This document shows, one piece after another, positions 49,477 to 58,664 of a stretch of DNA of 64,000 nucleotides (its first letter is position 1; each line of letters opens with the position of its first letter). Source of the DNA: Quadrisphaera setariae. GTDB taxonomy: Bacteria; Actinomycetota; Actinomycetes; Actinomycetales; Quadrisphaeraceae. Under the pieces are notes generated by a model. That model ran no database searches. It was not told the DNA's origin and saw nothing but the letters and a program-made list of their open reading frames with translations. The position numbers and the translations under genes are program-made. Location: assembly GCF_008041935.1 (NCBI RefSeq), contig NZ_VKAC01000013.1, positions 1-64,000 of the forward strand. The letters run 5' to 3'.

Positions 49477-51075
49477 ATGACCGACGCCGAGCCGACCACT
49501 GCCGTCCAGCGGTGGACCATCGGACGCACCCTCGGCGCCCTGCTGCTGACGATCGGTCTGGCCGTCGCGCTGCTCGTGACCGGGGCGGTGACCACCCAGC
49601 ACCGGCTGTCCGTCGCCAACGACAGGGTGGACCACACCCACCGGGTGCTGGAGGGCGTGGAGCACACCTCCGAGCTGCTCGCGACGGCCGAGTCGAGCCA
49701 GCGCGGCTTCATCATCACCGGCCGTGACCAGTACCTCACCGGCTTCTCCGCCGCCTCGGCGGAGGTCACCGAGGCCCTGGCGGGGCTGCGCACCCTGACG
49801 GCGGACAACGCTGACCAGCAGGGCCGGTTGGGTCAGCTCGAGCCCCTCGTGAGCGCCAAGCTCACCGAGATGCAGTCGACCATCGACGCGCGCCGGGGCG
49901 AGGGCGGCTTCGCCGCCGCCCAGGCCATCGTGCTCACCGACGCGGGCGCCGCCTCCGGCGAGCAGATCGCCCGGCTGCTGGGCGACGTCGCTGCCGAGGA
50001 GGAGTCGCTGCTGGCGGTGCGCGCCGAGCAGAGCGACAGGTCCGCCGTCCTCGCGGAGGCGCTGCAGATCGGTGGCGGCGCGGCGCTCCTCGCCCTCATG
50101 GCGGTCAGCGGCGCGGTGGTCATCCGCAAGGTCACGCGCCCGGTGCGCGAGGTCACCGCAGCGCTGGGGGCGCTCGCCGAGGGCGACCTCACCCGCACCG
50201 TCACCGTGCGGACCACCGACGAGACCGCGCTGATGGCCGCCTCGCTCAACCGCGCCACCGCCGCGCTGCGCACGAGCATGGCGCAGGTGCGCAGCTCGGC
50301 GCAGTCGCTCGCGACCGCCTCGGCCCAGCTCACCGCCACCTCGGAGGCCATCGCCGAGTCCGCGGAGGCCACCACCGGCCAGGCGGTCGAGCTCACCGAC
50401 AGCGCCTCCGGGGTGGCCCGCGAGGTGAGCAGCGTGTCCGCGGGCAGCGAGCAGATGGGCGCCTCCATCCTGGAGATCAGCACGAGCGCGCAGGACGCCG
50501 CCCGCGTGGCCGGAGAGGCCGTGGGGCTGGCGGCGTCCTCGTCGGCGGCGGTGGACCGCCTCGGCCGCTCCTCCGCCGAGATCGGTGCGGTGGTCAAGGT
50601 CATCACCTCCATCGCCGAGCAGACCAACCTCCTCGCCCTGAACGCGACCATCGAGGCGGCCCGCGCCGGTGAGGCCGGCAAGGGCTTCGCCGTGGTCGCC
50701 ACGGAGGTCAAGGAGCTGGCCCAGGGCACCGCCCGGGCCACCGAGGACATCGCCCGGCGCGTCGAGGCCATCCAGGGCGACACGAGCAGCGCCGTCGAGA
50801 CCATCACGCGCATCTCGGAGGTCATCGCCACCATCAGCGACTTCCAGACCACCATCGCCTCGGCGGTGGAGGAGCAGTCGGTGGTCACCCAGGAGATGAC
50901 GCGGGGAGCGGCGCAGGCCGCCGGTGGCACCGACGACATCGCCGCCACCACCCGGGCCGTGGCCGCCGGGGCGCGTAGCACCACCGCGAGCGTGAAGGAG
51001 TCGCAGGCGGCAGCGGTGGAGCTGGCGAGGATGTCGCGCGAGCTGGACGGGCTGGTCGCGGCCTTCCGGCTCTGA
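49477..51075 (+). CDS. Methyl-accepting chemotaxis protein (CHASE3-type sensor)
   Basis: 532 residues. Membrane helix 1 ([20 protein letters not shown]) is near residue 20 and helix 2 near 195-215. The outer domain has the CHASE3 signature [20 protein letters not shown] follows ([22 protein letters not shown]). The signalling tip reads [30 protein letters not shown]. It senses an unknown signal and controls CheA. ATG 49477 has AGGAG upstream. It is probably transcribed by FliA from 49396, the typical mode for receptor genes. Confidence 0.95.
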   Translation: MTDAEPTTAVQRWTIGRTLGALLLTIGLAVALLVTGAVTTQHRLSVANDRVDHTHRVLEGVEHTSELLATAESSQRGFIITGRDQYLTGFSAASAEVTEALAGLRTLTADNADQQGRLGQLEPLVSAKLTEMQSTIDARRGEGGFAAAQAIVLTDAGAASGEQIARLLGDVAAEEESLLAVRAEQSDRSAVLAEALQIGGGAALLALMAVSGAVVIRKVTRPVREVTAALGALAEGDLTRTVTVRTTDETALMAASLNRATAALRTSMAQVRSSAQSLATASAQLTATSEAIAESAEATTGQAVELTDSASGVAREVSSVSAGSEQMGASILEISTSAQDAARVAGEAVGLAASSSAAVDRLGRSSAEIGAVVKVITSIAEQTNLLALNATIEAARAGEAGKGFAVVATEVKELAQGTARATEDIARRVEAIQGDTSSAVETITRISEVIATISDFQTTIASAVEEQSVVTQEMTRGAAQAAGGTDDIAATTRAVAAGARSTTASVKESQAAAVELARMSRELDGLVAAFRL

Positions 51076-51128
51076 CAGCGGCCCCGCTGGACGGGCGGGG
51101 CAGCGCGCGGCCCGTCGGACCCGGCACC

Positions 51129-51134
51129 CAGACT
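51129..51134 (+). promoter_or_regulatory. -10 box CAGACT (leaderless) of the polymerase-like gene
   Basis: CAGACT, 6 bases, GTG 51141. Confidence 0.45.
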
Positions 51135-51140
51135 GTCGGG

Positions 51141-52841
51141 GTGTCGGGTCCGCGCCAGGTGCTGCTGCAGCGGCTGGCGCCCGATGTCGTCGTCGCCCAG
51201 CTCGGCGACGACGGCGACCGCGGCGAGGTGGTGCGGCTCCGCGAGGACGAGCTGCCGGCCTTCGTGGGTGGGCTCGAGGGGACGGGCGCCGGCTCGGGCC
51301 CGCGCTGGGTGTGGGACGACACCACCCGCTGGTACCCGCAGGTCCTCGCCGCGGGCGGCCGCGTGCGGCGGTGCACCGACCTGCGCCTCGTGCACCGGGT
51401 GCTGCGGCGCTCGCCGGTGGTCGACCAGGCGCTCCTGACCGGCCCGGACACGGCCGCGTGGGACGAGGCGCAGCCGCTGCTGCTCAGCGGGACCGCGCTG
51501 GGCGGCAGCGCACCGGCACCGGAGGGGCTCTTCGAGCTGCACCCGCCGGCCGGGCTCCTCGACGCCGCCGCGGAGCTCGCCCGGCAGGAGGCTGCGCTCG
51601 CGGCCTCCCCGGCGCGCGGCCACCTGCAGCTTCTCGCCGCCGCGGAGAGCGCTGCCGCCCTGGCCGCCGCGGAGATGACGCACGCCGGACTGCCGTGGCG
51701 CGCCGACGTCCACGACCGCCTCCTGGTGACCCACCTCGGCCCGCAGCCGGCGGCGGGGGAGGCGCCGGCGGCGCTGGCCGCGGCGCTCGCGCGGACGCGG
51801 CAGGCGCTCGACGCCCCGTCGCTGAACCCCGACAGCCCCGCTGACCTGCAGCGCGCCCTGCGGCGTGCGGGCCTGGAGCTGCCGGACACGCGCTCGGGCA
51901 CGCTGTCGCAGGTGGAGCACCCCGCGGTGGCTCCGCTGCTGGAGCACCGCAGGCTCTCGCGCCTGCACGCCGCCAACGGCTGGCGCTGGCTGCGCGAGTG
52001 GGTGCGCGAAGGCCGCTACCGCCCCGACCACCTGCCCGGCGGCGTGGTCAGCGGACGCTGGGCGGCGCAGGGAGGGGGAGCGCTGTCGGTCCCGGCGGTG
52101 CTGCGGCCGGCGGTGGTGGCCGACGACGGGTGGCGGCTCGTCGTGGCCGACGTCGCCCAGCTGGAGCCGCGCGTGCTGGCCGCGGTCAGCGGGGACGTCG
52201 ACCTGGCCCGCGCCGCGGCCGGCGGCGACCTGTACCAGGGCGTCGTGGACAGCGGCGCGGTCGCCACCCGGTCCGACGCCAAGCTCGCCGTGCTCGGCGC
52301 GATGTACGGGGCCACCGCCGGCAGCGGCGGCCGCATGGTCGAGCACCTCGCGCGCCGCTACCCGCGGGCGGTCGAGCACCTGGAGACCGCCGCGGCGGCG
52401 GGGGAGCGCGGCGAGGTGGTGCGCACGTGGCTGGGGCGCGGGTCGCCGCGGCCGAGCGGGTCCTGGACGCAGCAGGCCCCCGACGTGCCCGCCACGGACG
52501 CCGAGCTGCGCGAGCGCCGCTCGTGGGGGCGCTTCACGCGCAACTTCGTGGTGCAGGGCTCGGCGGCGGAGTGGGCCTCGAGCTGGGTGGCGCTGCTCCG
52601 CGAAGAGCTGTGGCGCCTCGGCGGTGCTGGTGCGGGTCGGGTGGAGCAGCGTCCGCACCTGGTGCTCTTCCTCCACGACGAGGTGCTTGTGCACACCCCG
52701 GCCGCCCTGGCCGACGAGGTCGTCGGCGCGGTGCGCACGGCTGCCGAGAGGGCGGGGCGGCTGTTGTACGGCGGCTTCCCCATCACGTTCCCCTTGGACG
52801 TGCACGTGTGCCGGTCCTGGGCCGACGCCGACGACGGCTGA
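51141..52841 (+). CDS. Polymerase-A-like bifunctional 3'-5' exonuclease/DNA polymerase
   Basis: 566 residues. The C-terminal half is family-A polymerase: motif A is VVADVAQLEPRVLAA (canonical DYSQIELR changed), the O-helix region is SDAKLAVLGAMYGAT, and motif C is VLFLHDEVLVHTP. The N-terminal part has an exonuclease-like fold with weak acidic motifs. Such shortened enzymes are a recognised actinobacterial group separate from PolA, probably for repair. The catalytic Asp of motif A (VVAD) and the Asp-Glu of motif C are present, so polymerase activity is plausible. The start follows CAGACT by 6 bases. Confidence 0.85.
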   Translation: MSGPRQVLLQRLAPDVVVAQLGDDGDRGEVVRLREDELPAFVGGLEGTGAGSGPRWVWDDTTRWYPQVLAAGGRVRRCTDLRLVHRVLRRSPVVDQALLTGPDTAAWDEAQPLLLSGTALGGSAPAPEGLFELHPPAGLLDAAAELARQEAALAASPARGHLQLLAAAESAAALAAAEMTHAGLPWRADVHDRLLVTHLGPQPAAGEAPAALAAALARTRQALDAPSLNPDSPADLQRALRRAGLELPDTRSGTLSQVEHPAVAPLLEHRRLSRLHAANGWRWLREWVREGRYRPDHLPGGVVSGRWAAQGGGALSVPAVLRPAVVADDGWRLVVADVAQLEPRVLAAVSGDVDLARAAAGGDLYQGVVDSGAVATRSDAKLAVLGAMYGATAGSGGRMVEHLARRYPRAVEHLETAAAAGERGEVVRTWLGRGSPRPSGSWTQQAPDVPATDAELRERRSWGRFTRNFVVQGSAAEWASSWVALLREELWRLGGAGAGRVEQRPHLVLFLHDEVLVHTPAALADEVVGAVRTAAERAGRLLYGGFPITFPLDVHVCRSWADADDG

Positions 52842-52873
52842 GGCTGGGTGAGCGCCCGCACCGCTCGCGGCGA

Positions 52874-53644
52874 TCAGCGGACGGACGCGCGCCGCAGCAG
52901 GGCGAGCTCACCGGCGCACGCCGCGGCCGTGACGAGCACGCCCAGCGCCGCGAGCCACCACAGCTGGAAGCCAGCCGCGAGGTCCCCCAGGTGCGGGGCG
53001 AGGAGCAGGGCGCTGGCCGCCAGCAGCGCGCCGCACCCCAGCCCCAGGAGCAGCGGCCCCCGCGCTCCGAACCTCACCCACGCCGCCGCGAACAGCGCCC
53101 CGAGCGACAGCAGGGTGAGGCTGCCGAGGAACAGCACCGAGACCAGCCGCAGCGGGTCACCGCCGCCCAGCACGACCACGTCGATGAGGTACAGCCCGAC
53201 GAACCACTGCCCGGTCAGCCGCTCCACTCCCAGCAGCGCCAGCCCGACGACGGCGACGTACGCCGCCAGCAGCCCGTGGAACGCCAGCGTGCCCGTGGTG
53301 AAGGCGCGCCGCCCGGTGCCGAGGGCCAGCGCCAGCGGGAAGGTGGTGGCCACCGACTGGACGCCGTAGTACCCCAGGAAGCCGGGCAGCGCCCACAGCA
53401 CGCCGGGGTTGTTGCGGCTGTTGCTGACCCACTCGGGAGTGCCCGGCCGCGAGCCCAGCTGGTAGAAGAACCCGGCGACCACCGCCGAGACGACGAGCAC
53501 CAGCCCGAGCGTCACGAGCGGCACCGCGAAGGTCATGAAGCGCTTGGTGGTCTGCAGGGCCACCACGTCGAGCGCGGAGACCGCGCGCACCGCGGTCGGG
53601 GTCTCCGCAGGCGCGTCGAGGTCGGGGGCTGCCGTGGTGGTCAT
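52874..53644 (-). CDS. ABC transporter permease (YtrC/D-like)
   Basis: 256 residues, six hydrophobic segments (first near residue 38, FMTFAVPLVTLGLVLVVSAVVAGFFYQ). It shows no catalytic motif. The ATG overlaps the stop of the ATP-binding gene (ATGA), so it is the membrane partner of that protein. The substrate is unknown; YtrA-linked ABC systems often respond to cell-wall antibiotics, which is an inference from context. Confidence 0.8.
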   Translation of the reverse strand: MTTTAAPDLDAPAETPTAVRAVSALDVVALQTTKRFMTFAVPLVTLGLVLVVSAVVAGFFYQLGSRPGTPEWVSNSRNNPGVLWALPGFLGYYGVQSVATTFPLALALGTGRRAFTTGTLAFHGLLAAYVAVVGLALLGVERLTGQWFVGLYLIDVVVLGGGDPLRLVSVLFLGSLTLLSLGALFAAAWVRFGARGPLLLGLGCGALLAASALLLAPHLGDLAAGFQLWWLAALGVLVTAAACAGELALLRRASVR

Positions 53645-54582
53645 GCGCGGGCTCCTGCCGTCTCGAGGGTCGGGTGTGCGGTGCGGTGGGCGGTGTCGTC
53701 GTCGTCCCGGTCGGCACCGTGGGCGGCGACCACGTCCTGGAGGCTCGCCTGCTCGACCTGCGCCCCCACCGCGCGGGCGGCTGCTGCTGCCTCCGGCGTG
53801 AGCGGTGCCTCGACGGTGGTGGAGCGCAGCCCGCCCAGCCGGCGGCTCGTGAGCACCGGCAGCCCCGCGGTGAGGCCGTCGACCACGACGGCGGGGCCGC
53901 TGACGGTGTACGCGGCGCTGCGCGCCTCGTCGAGGCTGCAGTCGCGCACCACGCGGCCGCCCTCGAGCACCACCACGTGGTCGAGCAGCGCCTCCATCTC
54001 GTCCACCAGGTGGGTGGAGACCAGCACCGTGCGCGGGTGCTCGGCGAGGTCGGCCACCAGCTGCGCGTAGAAGGTCCGCCGCGCGCTGGCGTCCAGGCCC
54101 AGGTACGGCTCGTCGAAGACCGTCAGCGGCGCCCGCGAGCACAGCCCCAGCACGATGCCCAACGCGGACAGCTGGCCGCGGGAGTACTTCTTGACGTCGG
54201 TGCGCGCCGGCAGCCGGAAGGCGTCGACCAGCTCGGCGGCGCGCTCGCGGTCCCACCGCGCGTGGAAGCGCGGGGCCACGGCCAGGAGGTGCCGCAGGCG
54301 GAAGTCGTCGGGGTAGCGCTGGTCGTCCCGGACCAGGCTCACCGCGCTGGTGGTGGGTGCGTGCGTGAACGGGTCTCGCCCGAACACCTCGACCCGTCCG
54401 CCCGTGGGCCGGTCGTGGCCGGCGGCCAGCGACATGAGCGTGGTCTTGCCGGCGCCGTTGCGCCCGAGCAGGCCGCAGACCGTGCCGTGCGGCACCTCCA
54501 GGCTGACGTCGCTCAGGGCTGCGGTCTGGCCGAAGGTCCGGCTGACGCCGTGGAGGCGGAGGGCTGGCTCGTCGGTGGTCAC
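53641..54582 (-). CDS. ABC transporter ATP-binding protein (YtrB-like)
   Basis: 313 residues. Walker A is GRNGAGKTT, the Q-loop region is VSLVRDDQRYPDDFRL, the signature is KYSRGQLSALGIVLGL, Walker B is LTVFDEPYLGLD, and the switch is VLVSTH. The sequence KKYSRGQ and the long C-terminal extension match the ATPases of GntR/YtrA operons. The GTG at 54582 overlaps the GntR stop, so regulator, ATPase and permease are co-translated in that order. Confidence 0.9.
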   Translation of the reverse strand: MTTDEPALRLHGVSRTFGQTAALSDVSLEVPHGTVCGLLGRNGAGKTTLMSLAAGHDRPTGGRVEVFGRDPFTHAPTTSAVSLVRDDQRYPDDFRLRHLLAVAPRFHARWDRERAAELVDAFRLPARTDVKKYSRGQLSALGIVLGLCSRAPLTVFDEPYLGLDASARRTFYAQLVADLAEHPRTVLVSTHLVDEMEALLDHVVVLEGGRVVRDCSLDEARSAAYTVSGPAVVVDGLTAGLPVLTSRRLGGLRSTTVEAPLTPEAAAAARAVGAQVEQASLQDVVAAHGADRDDDDTAHRTAHPTLETAGARA

Positions 54583-55022
54583 AGGGGACTCCTCTCACGG
54601 GTGGTGGCGGGCCCTCGCTGCTGGGGCGCTCCTGAGGACGGCGGGACCGGCGGCGCTGCGGCGGGCTGCGCGGCGCGCTCGGTGATGAGCCGCTGGACCT
54701 CGTCGAGGCCCAGGCCCAGCGCTCGGGCCTCGTCGAGCAGCGGTGCGACGAAGGCGTCGGAGAACCGGGCGGTGCGGTCGGCCAGGAGCGCTGCGCGCGC
54801 GCCCTCGCTGACGAACATCCCTAGCCCTCGGCGCTTGTGCAGCAGCCCCTTCTCCACCAGCAGGTTCACGCCCTTGCCGACGGTGGCGGGGTTGATGCGG
54901 TGGAACGCCGCGAGCTCGGTGGTGGAGGGCACCTGCGCGCCCTCGGGGTAGGCGCCGGCGGCGATGCCGGCGGCGATCTGGTCGGCGATCTGCTGGAAGA
55001 TCGGTCGCCCGTCGTCGATCAC
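54579..55022 (-). CDS. GntR-family regulator, YtrA subfamily
   Basis: 147 residues: an N-terminal winged HTH (IFQQIADQIAAGIAAGAYPEGAQVPSTTELAAFHRINPATVGKGVNLLVEKGL) and the short two-helix C-terminal tail of YtrA-type repressors. GTG 55022 is chosen because AAGGAGG is 5 bases upstream; ATG 55040 is possible but overlaps the operator dyad. It heads the operon with the ABC ATPase and permease and should repress it until an inducer, often a cell-envelope stressor, is present. Confidence 0.9.
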   Translation of the reverse strand: MIDDGRPIFQQIADQIAAGIAAGAYPEGAQVPSTTELAAFHRINPATVGKGVNLLVEKGLLHKRRGLGMFVSEGARAALLADRTARFSDAFVAPLLDEARALGLGLDEVQRLITERAAQPAAAPPVPPSSGAPQQRGPATTRERSPL

Positions 55023-55039
55023 GCCGCCTCCTTGGTTCA

Positions 55040-55078
55040 TTAGTCGAGTAACTAACCAGAGAACCGGTGGCGCGTCAA
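55040..55078 (-). promoter_or_regulatory. Promoter with YtrA-type operator dyad
   Basis: On the minus strand TTGACG (plus 55073-55078) and TAGTTA (plus 55049-55054) are 18 bases apart as -35 and -10. The inverted repeat TTAGT (55040-55044) and ACTAA (55051-55055) overlaps the -10, so bound GntR would block transcription of its own operon. Confidence 0.6.
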
Positions 55079-55279
55079 CGACCTTGGTGCGTCCCTCGCG
55101 GTCCTCACTGCCGCGACGCGCCGGAAGCCTGTCGCGAGGTGTCGGGACTCTGGCCCCGCTTCCGACATGGCGAGGCGGGGTTCCGGCATCTCGTGGCACC
55201 TCCTGTCCGCCCGGCCCGTTCCGCGCAGGGGGCGCAGCGCTGCGCCCCAGCAGCGCGACCCGGTGTCGGCGGTGGGGCC

Positions 55280-55285
55280 TACCGT
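55280..55285 (+). promoter_or_regulatory. -10 box TACCGT (leaderless)
   Basis: TACCGT, 7 bases, GTG 55293. It supports the short start for the methyltransferase. Confidence 0.6.
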
Positions 55286-55292
55286 CACCGCC

Positions 55293-55937
55293 GTGCGCCA
55301 GCCCGACGACCTCGCCGACGTCCGCGCCTCCTACGACCGCGTCGCCGACGCCTACGTGGCCATGGGCGCCGGCCTGCTCGGACCCGAGCCGTGGCTGCGC
55401 GCGGCGCTCGCCGCCTTCACCGAGCACGTGGCCCCGCTGGGACCGGTGCTCGACGTCGGGTGCGGCCCCGGGACCACCACCGCGCACCTGGCGAGCCTCG
55501 GTGTCGACGTCCGGGGCGTCGACCTCTCGTCGGGCATGGTCGGGCACGCGCGCCGGCTGCACCCGGGCCTGTCCTTCGAGGTCGCCTCGGCCACCGACCT
55601 GCGCCTCGCGGACGCCTCCCTCGGCGGTGCGCTGGGGTGGTGGTCGCTGGTCAACCTTCCGCGCGACGTGCTCGCCGCCGTCGTCGCCGACCTCGCCCGC
55701 GCCCTCGTGACCGGCGGCCAGCTGCTCCTGGGCGCCCACGTCGGGGACGAGGACGTGCCCCGCACCAGCGCGTACGGCGTCGACGGGGTGCGCTGGACCA
55801 CGCACCGGTGGCTGCCGGACGCGCTGGTCGACGTCGTCGTGAGCGCCGGGCTGGAGCTGGTCACCGAGCTGCGCTTCCCCGCCCGGGGCTCCCAGCCGCC
55901 GCAGGTGCTGCTGTGCGCGCAGCGGCCGCAGCGGTGA
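55293..55937 (+). CDS. Class I SAM-dependent methyltransferase
   Basis: 214 residues. The SAM motif VLDVGCGPGTTTAHLASLG is at about residues 50-68, then VRGVDLSSGMVGHARRLHP and the LGWWSLVNLPRDVL motif, as in methyltransferase_11/25 enzymes. It starts at GTG 55293, 7 bases after TACCGT, which rules out the longer frame from 55167. The substrate is unknown. The cyclase-like gene follows 33 bases later with its own -10 box. Confidence 0.88.
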   Translation: MRQPDDLADVRASYDRVADAYVAMGAGLLGPEPWLRAALAAFTEHVAPLGPVLDVGCGPGTTTAHLASLGVDVRGVDLSSGMVGHARRLHPGLSFEVASATDLRLADASLGGALGWWSLVNLPRDVLAAVVADLARALVTGGQLLLGAHVGDEDVPRTSAYGVDGVRWTTHRWLPDALVDVVVSAGLELVTELRFPARGSQPPQVLLCAQRPQR

Positions 55938-55957
55938 GCGGTGTCGGTGGCCGGGTC

Positions 55958-55963
55958 TAGCGT
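55958..55963 (+). promoter_or_regulatory. -10 box TAGCGT (leaderless)
   Basis: TAGCGT, 7 bases, GTG 55971. Confidence 0.6.
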
Positions 55964-55970
55964 CCCGGAC

Positions 55971-56972
55971 GTGACCGACGACGAGGTCCTCACGTGGCTG
56001 CTCGACTCCGACCCCGCGCTGCGCTGGCAGGTCCAGCGCGACCTGGCCGGTGAGCCGGCCGACGTGTGGGAGGCCACCCGGGAGCGCACGGCCACCGAGG
56101 GGTTCGGCTCGCGGCTGCTGGCCCTCCAGGACCACGACGGCCAGTGGGCGGGCGGCGCCTACTTCCCCCGGGAGGTCCGCGAGGGGACGTTCCCCGAGGA
56201 GCCCGGCCAGCCGTACACCGCCACCACGTGGTCGCTCAACCAGCTGCGGGGGTGGGGCGTGCCCGCCGCCGCGCTGCGGCCCCGCACCGCCGAGCTGCTG
56301 GCCGAGGTGCGCTGGGAGTACGAGGACCTGCCGTACTGGGGCGGTGAGGTCGACGTCTGCATCAACGCCTTCACCCTCGCCAACGGCGCGTGGCTCGGGG
56401 CCGACGTCTCCGCCGTCGAGGCGTGGTTCCCCGCCCACCAGCTCGAGGACGGCGGGTGGAACTGCGAGTGGGTGGAGGGCTCCACGCGCAGCTCCTTCCA
56501 CTCCACGCTCAACGCGGTGGTCGGCCTGCTCGACCACGAGCAGCGCACCGGAGGATCCGACGTGCTGCGGGCGGCGCGCCACCGCGGTGAGGAGTACCTG
56601 CTGCAGCGCCACCTCCTGCGGCGGTTCAGCACCGGCGAGCCCCACGGACCGTGGGCCACGCACTTCGCCTACCCGTTCCGGTGGACGTACAGCGCCCTGC
56701 GAGCCGCCGACCACGTCCGCGCGGCGTCCCTGCACGACGGGCGCGCGCCCGACCCGCGGCTGGTCGAGGCCGTGGCCCTGGTCCGCGGCGCCCGCGAGGA
56801 GGACGGCACGTGGCACCAGCAGCTGCGTCACGAGGGCCGGGTCTGGTTCGACGTCGACGGCGGGGTGGGTGAGCCGTCGCGGTGGCTGACGTTCCACGCG
56901 CTGAGGCTGCTGCGCTGGTGGGACGGGGCGGGGGCGACGGACGTCCGGCTGGGGGATGACGCGCCGCACTGA
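55971..56972 (+). CDS. Terpenoid-cyclase-like alpha/alpha-toroid protein of unknown role
   Basis: 333 residues. It carries repeats of the squalene-cyclase/prenyltransferase alpha-alpha barrel type (LLALQDHDGQWAGGAYF, AHQLEDGGWNCEWVEG, EEDGTWHQQLRHEG), each a QxxDGxW-like QW element. No DxDD protonation motif is seen, so it is probably not an active terpene cyclase. Such proteins are common in actinobacteria without a named function. The start is set by TAGCGT 7 bases upstream. Its TGA lies in a TGATCA palindrome. Confidence 0.75.
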   Translation: MTDDEVLTWLLDSDPALRWQVQRDLAGEPADVWEATRERTATEGFGSRLLALQDHDGQWAGGAYFPREVREGTFPEEPGQPYTATTWSLNQLRGWGVPAAALRPRTAELLAEVRWEYEDLPYWGGEVDVCINAFTLANGAWLGADVSAVEAWFPAHQLEDGGWNCEWVEGSTRSSFHSTLNAVVGLLDHEQRTGGSDVLRAARHRGEEYLLQRHLLRRFSTGEPHGPWATHFAYPFRWTYSALRAADHVRAASLHDGRAPDPRLVEAVALVRGAREEDGTWHQQLRHEGRVWFDVDGGVGEPSRWLTFHALRLLRWWDGAGATDVRLGDDAPH

Positions 56973-56984
56973 TCACTGCGGCGA
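56963..56984. repeat. TGATCA-core palindrome at the end of the cyclase-like gene
   Basis: CGCCGCA and TGCGGCG flank CTGATCAC. The TGA of the preceding gene (56970-56972) is part of the core. The right arm abuts the -10 region (GACCAT, 56983-56988) of the AAA gene. Confidence 0.6.
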
Positions 56985-56994
56985 CCATGGCGCG

Positions 56995-58593
56995 GTGACC
57001 GACACCGGACGTCCGCACGCTGGATCGCCAGTCCCCACCGACGCCCTGGGCAGCGGCGAGGGCCGCGACGAGCGGCTGGCGCTGGCACGCGCCGTCACCG
57101 GGCTGCTCGACTGGGCGCAGGAGACCACCGCGCAGCGGGTCCCAGCGCTGGTGACCCGCCTGCGCGAGCACCTCGGGGAGGGAGCTGCTGACGCCACCGT
57201 CGTCAGTCGCGAGTTCGCGGTGTTCGACAGGGTCAACCTCCAGCTGGCCCTCGAGGCGTGGGCCGCGGAACCGGGTCGCTCGGTGGAGGTGGTCGGCTAC
57301 ACCATCCCGCCGCACTTCGGCACCGTCGACGTCGCGCAGATGCTGCAGGGCACGCACCTGCCGCCGCTGCGCGTCACCTCACCGCCGGTCGACGACCTGC
57401 CCTCCGGCCCGACCAGCACCACCGCCGTGTGGCGGGCGGTGCTCCTGCTCGTCACCGACCCGCGAGGTCGGCACGCGCTGCACGTCCGCGGCCCCGCCGA
57501 CCAGCACGGGCACAGCGGGCTGACCGTGGAGGCCGCTGGCCTCGAGACCGCGGCGGCCCAGGAGCTGCTCGGCGAGCTCGAGGCGCTGCGCTCGGCGAAG
57601 AACGTCTACCGCGGCCAGGTGCTGGAGATCAGCGCCAACGACCACGGCGGCGTCGCCCTGCGCTTCCCCGACCTGCCCCGCACCGACCGCGACGACGTCG
57701 TGCTGCCCGAGGCCGTGCTCGCCCGCGTGGAGCGGCACACCCTCGCCGTCGCCGCCCGCCGCGAGGTGCTGCGCGCCAGCGGCCAGCACCTCAAGCGGGG
57801 CCTGCTGCTCTACGGCCCGCCCGGCACCGGCAAGACCCACACCACCCGGTACGTCGTCACGCACCTGCCCCAGACCACCGCGCTGCTGCTGTCGGGCCGC
57901 TCGCTGCACCTCATCGGCGCCGTCGCGGCGATGGCGCGCGAGCTGCAGCCCGCCGTCGTCGTCCTCGAAGACGTCGACCTGGTCGCCGAGGACCGCTCCT
58001 TCGGCCACGGGATGAACCCGGTCCTGTTCGAGCTGCTCGACGCCATGGACGGCGCCGCCGCCGACGCCGACCTGCTCTTCCTGCTCACCACCAACCGCGC
58101 CGAGGCCCTCGAGCGGGCGCTCGCGGCGCGCCCCGGACGGGTGGACGTGGCGCTGGAGATCGGCCTGCCGGACGCTGATGCGCGCCGCCGGCTCCTCCGG
58201 CTGTACTCGCGGGCGGTACCGCTGACCGCCAGCGACGAGGTGGTCGAGGAGGTCGTGGCGCGCAGCGAGGGCGTGACCGCGTCGTTCGTCAAGGAGCTCG
58301 TGCGCCGCGCGGTGCTGGAGGCGGCGATGGCTCAGGACGACGGTGCGAGCAGTGCCGGCGAGGCCGTCCGCGAGGTGACCGGGGAGCACCTGCGGCACGC
58401 GCTCGACGACCTGCTCGACTCCACGCAGGCGCTGACGCGCGCCCTGCTGGGCGTGCCCGCCGACCAAGGCGCCGACAGGGGTGACGACGAGGTCGTGAGC
58501 TACGAGGGGAGCTACGAGCCGGGCGTCCAGGTGGTCCAGACCGCTGAGCAGTACCGGTCCGGTGGCGGCTGGTTCCGCCACAGCCCGCGCTGA
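56995..58593 (+). CDS. AAA-family ATPase with unknown N-terminal domain
   Basis: 532 residues. The first 250 residues are of unknown fold. The AAA core follows: Walker A GPPGTGKT near residue 285, Walker B VVVLEDVDLV near 325, sensor-like LLFLLTTNRAEALERAL, and the arginine-finger region AARPGRVDVALEIGLPD. This resembles BCS1/CDC48-like ATPases that remodel proteins. The partner is unknown. The GTG at 56995 follows GACCAT by 6 bases. A strong TGATCA hairpin follows the gene. Confidence 0.85.
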   Translation: MTDTGRPHAGSPVPTDALGSGEGRDERLALARAVTGLLDWAQETTAQRVPALVTRLREHLGEGAADATVVSREFAVFDRVNLQLALEAWAAEPGRSVEVVGYTIPPHFGTVDVAQMLQGTHLPPLRVTSPPVDDLPSGPTSTTAVWRAVLLLVTDPRGRHALHVRGPADQHGHSGLTVEAAGLETAAAQELLGELEALRSAKNVYRGQVLEISANDHGGVALRFPDLPRTDRDDVVLPEAVLARVERHTLAVAARREVLRASGQHLKRGLLLYGPPGTGKTHTTRYVVTHLPQTTALLLSGRSLHLIGAVAAMARELQPAVVVLEDVDLVAEDRSFGHGMNPVLFELLDAMDGAAADADLLFLLTTNRAEALERALAARPGRVDVALEIGLPDADARRRLLRLYSRAVPLTASDEVVEEVVARSEGVTASFVKELVRRAVLEAAMAQDDGASSAGEAVREVTGEHLRHALDDLLDSTQALTRALLGVPADQGADRGDDEVVSYEGSYEPGVQVVQTAEQYRSGGGWFRHSPR

Positions 58594-58600
58594 CCCTGTT

Positions 58601-58648
58601 GTGATCATGGGCGTTGTGCGCAGGAGTGTGCACAACGCCCATGATCAC
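58601..58648. repeat. Perfect 19-bp-arm hairpin, TGATCA-core family
   Basis: 58601-58619 and 58630-58648 are perfect reverse complements (arm GTGATCATGGGCGTTGTGC) with a 10-base loop. It lies between the convergent AAA ATPase and old yellow enzyme genes, so it probably terminates both. Confidence 0.88.
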
Positions 58649-58664
58649 GGCCGGGTCCTTCGCC

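Noticed and set aside
49833-52805. 990-residue minus-strand open frame
   Set aside because: It is antisense to the chemotaxis receptor and polymerase-like genes, with low-complexity composition and no domain.
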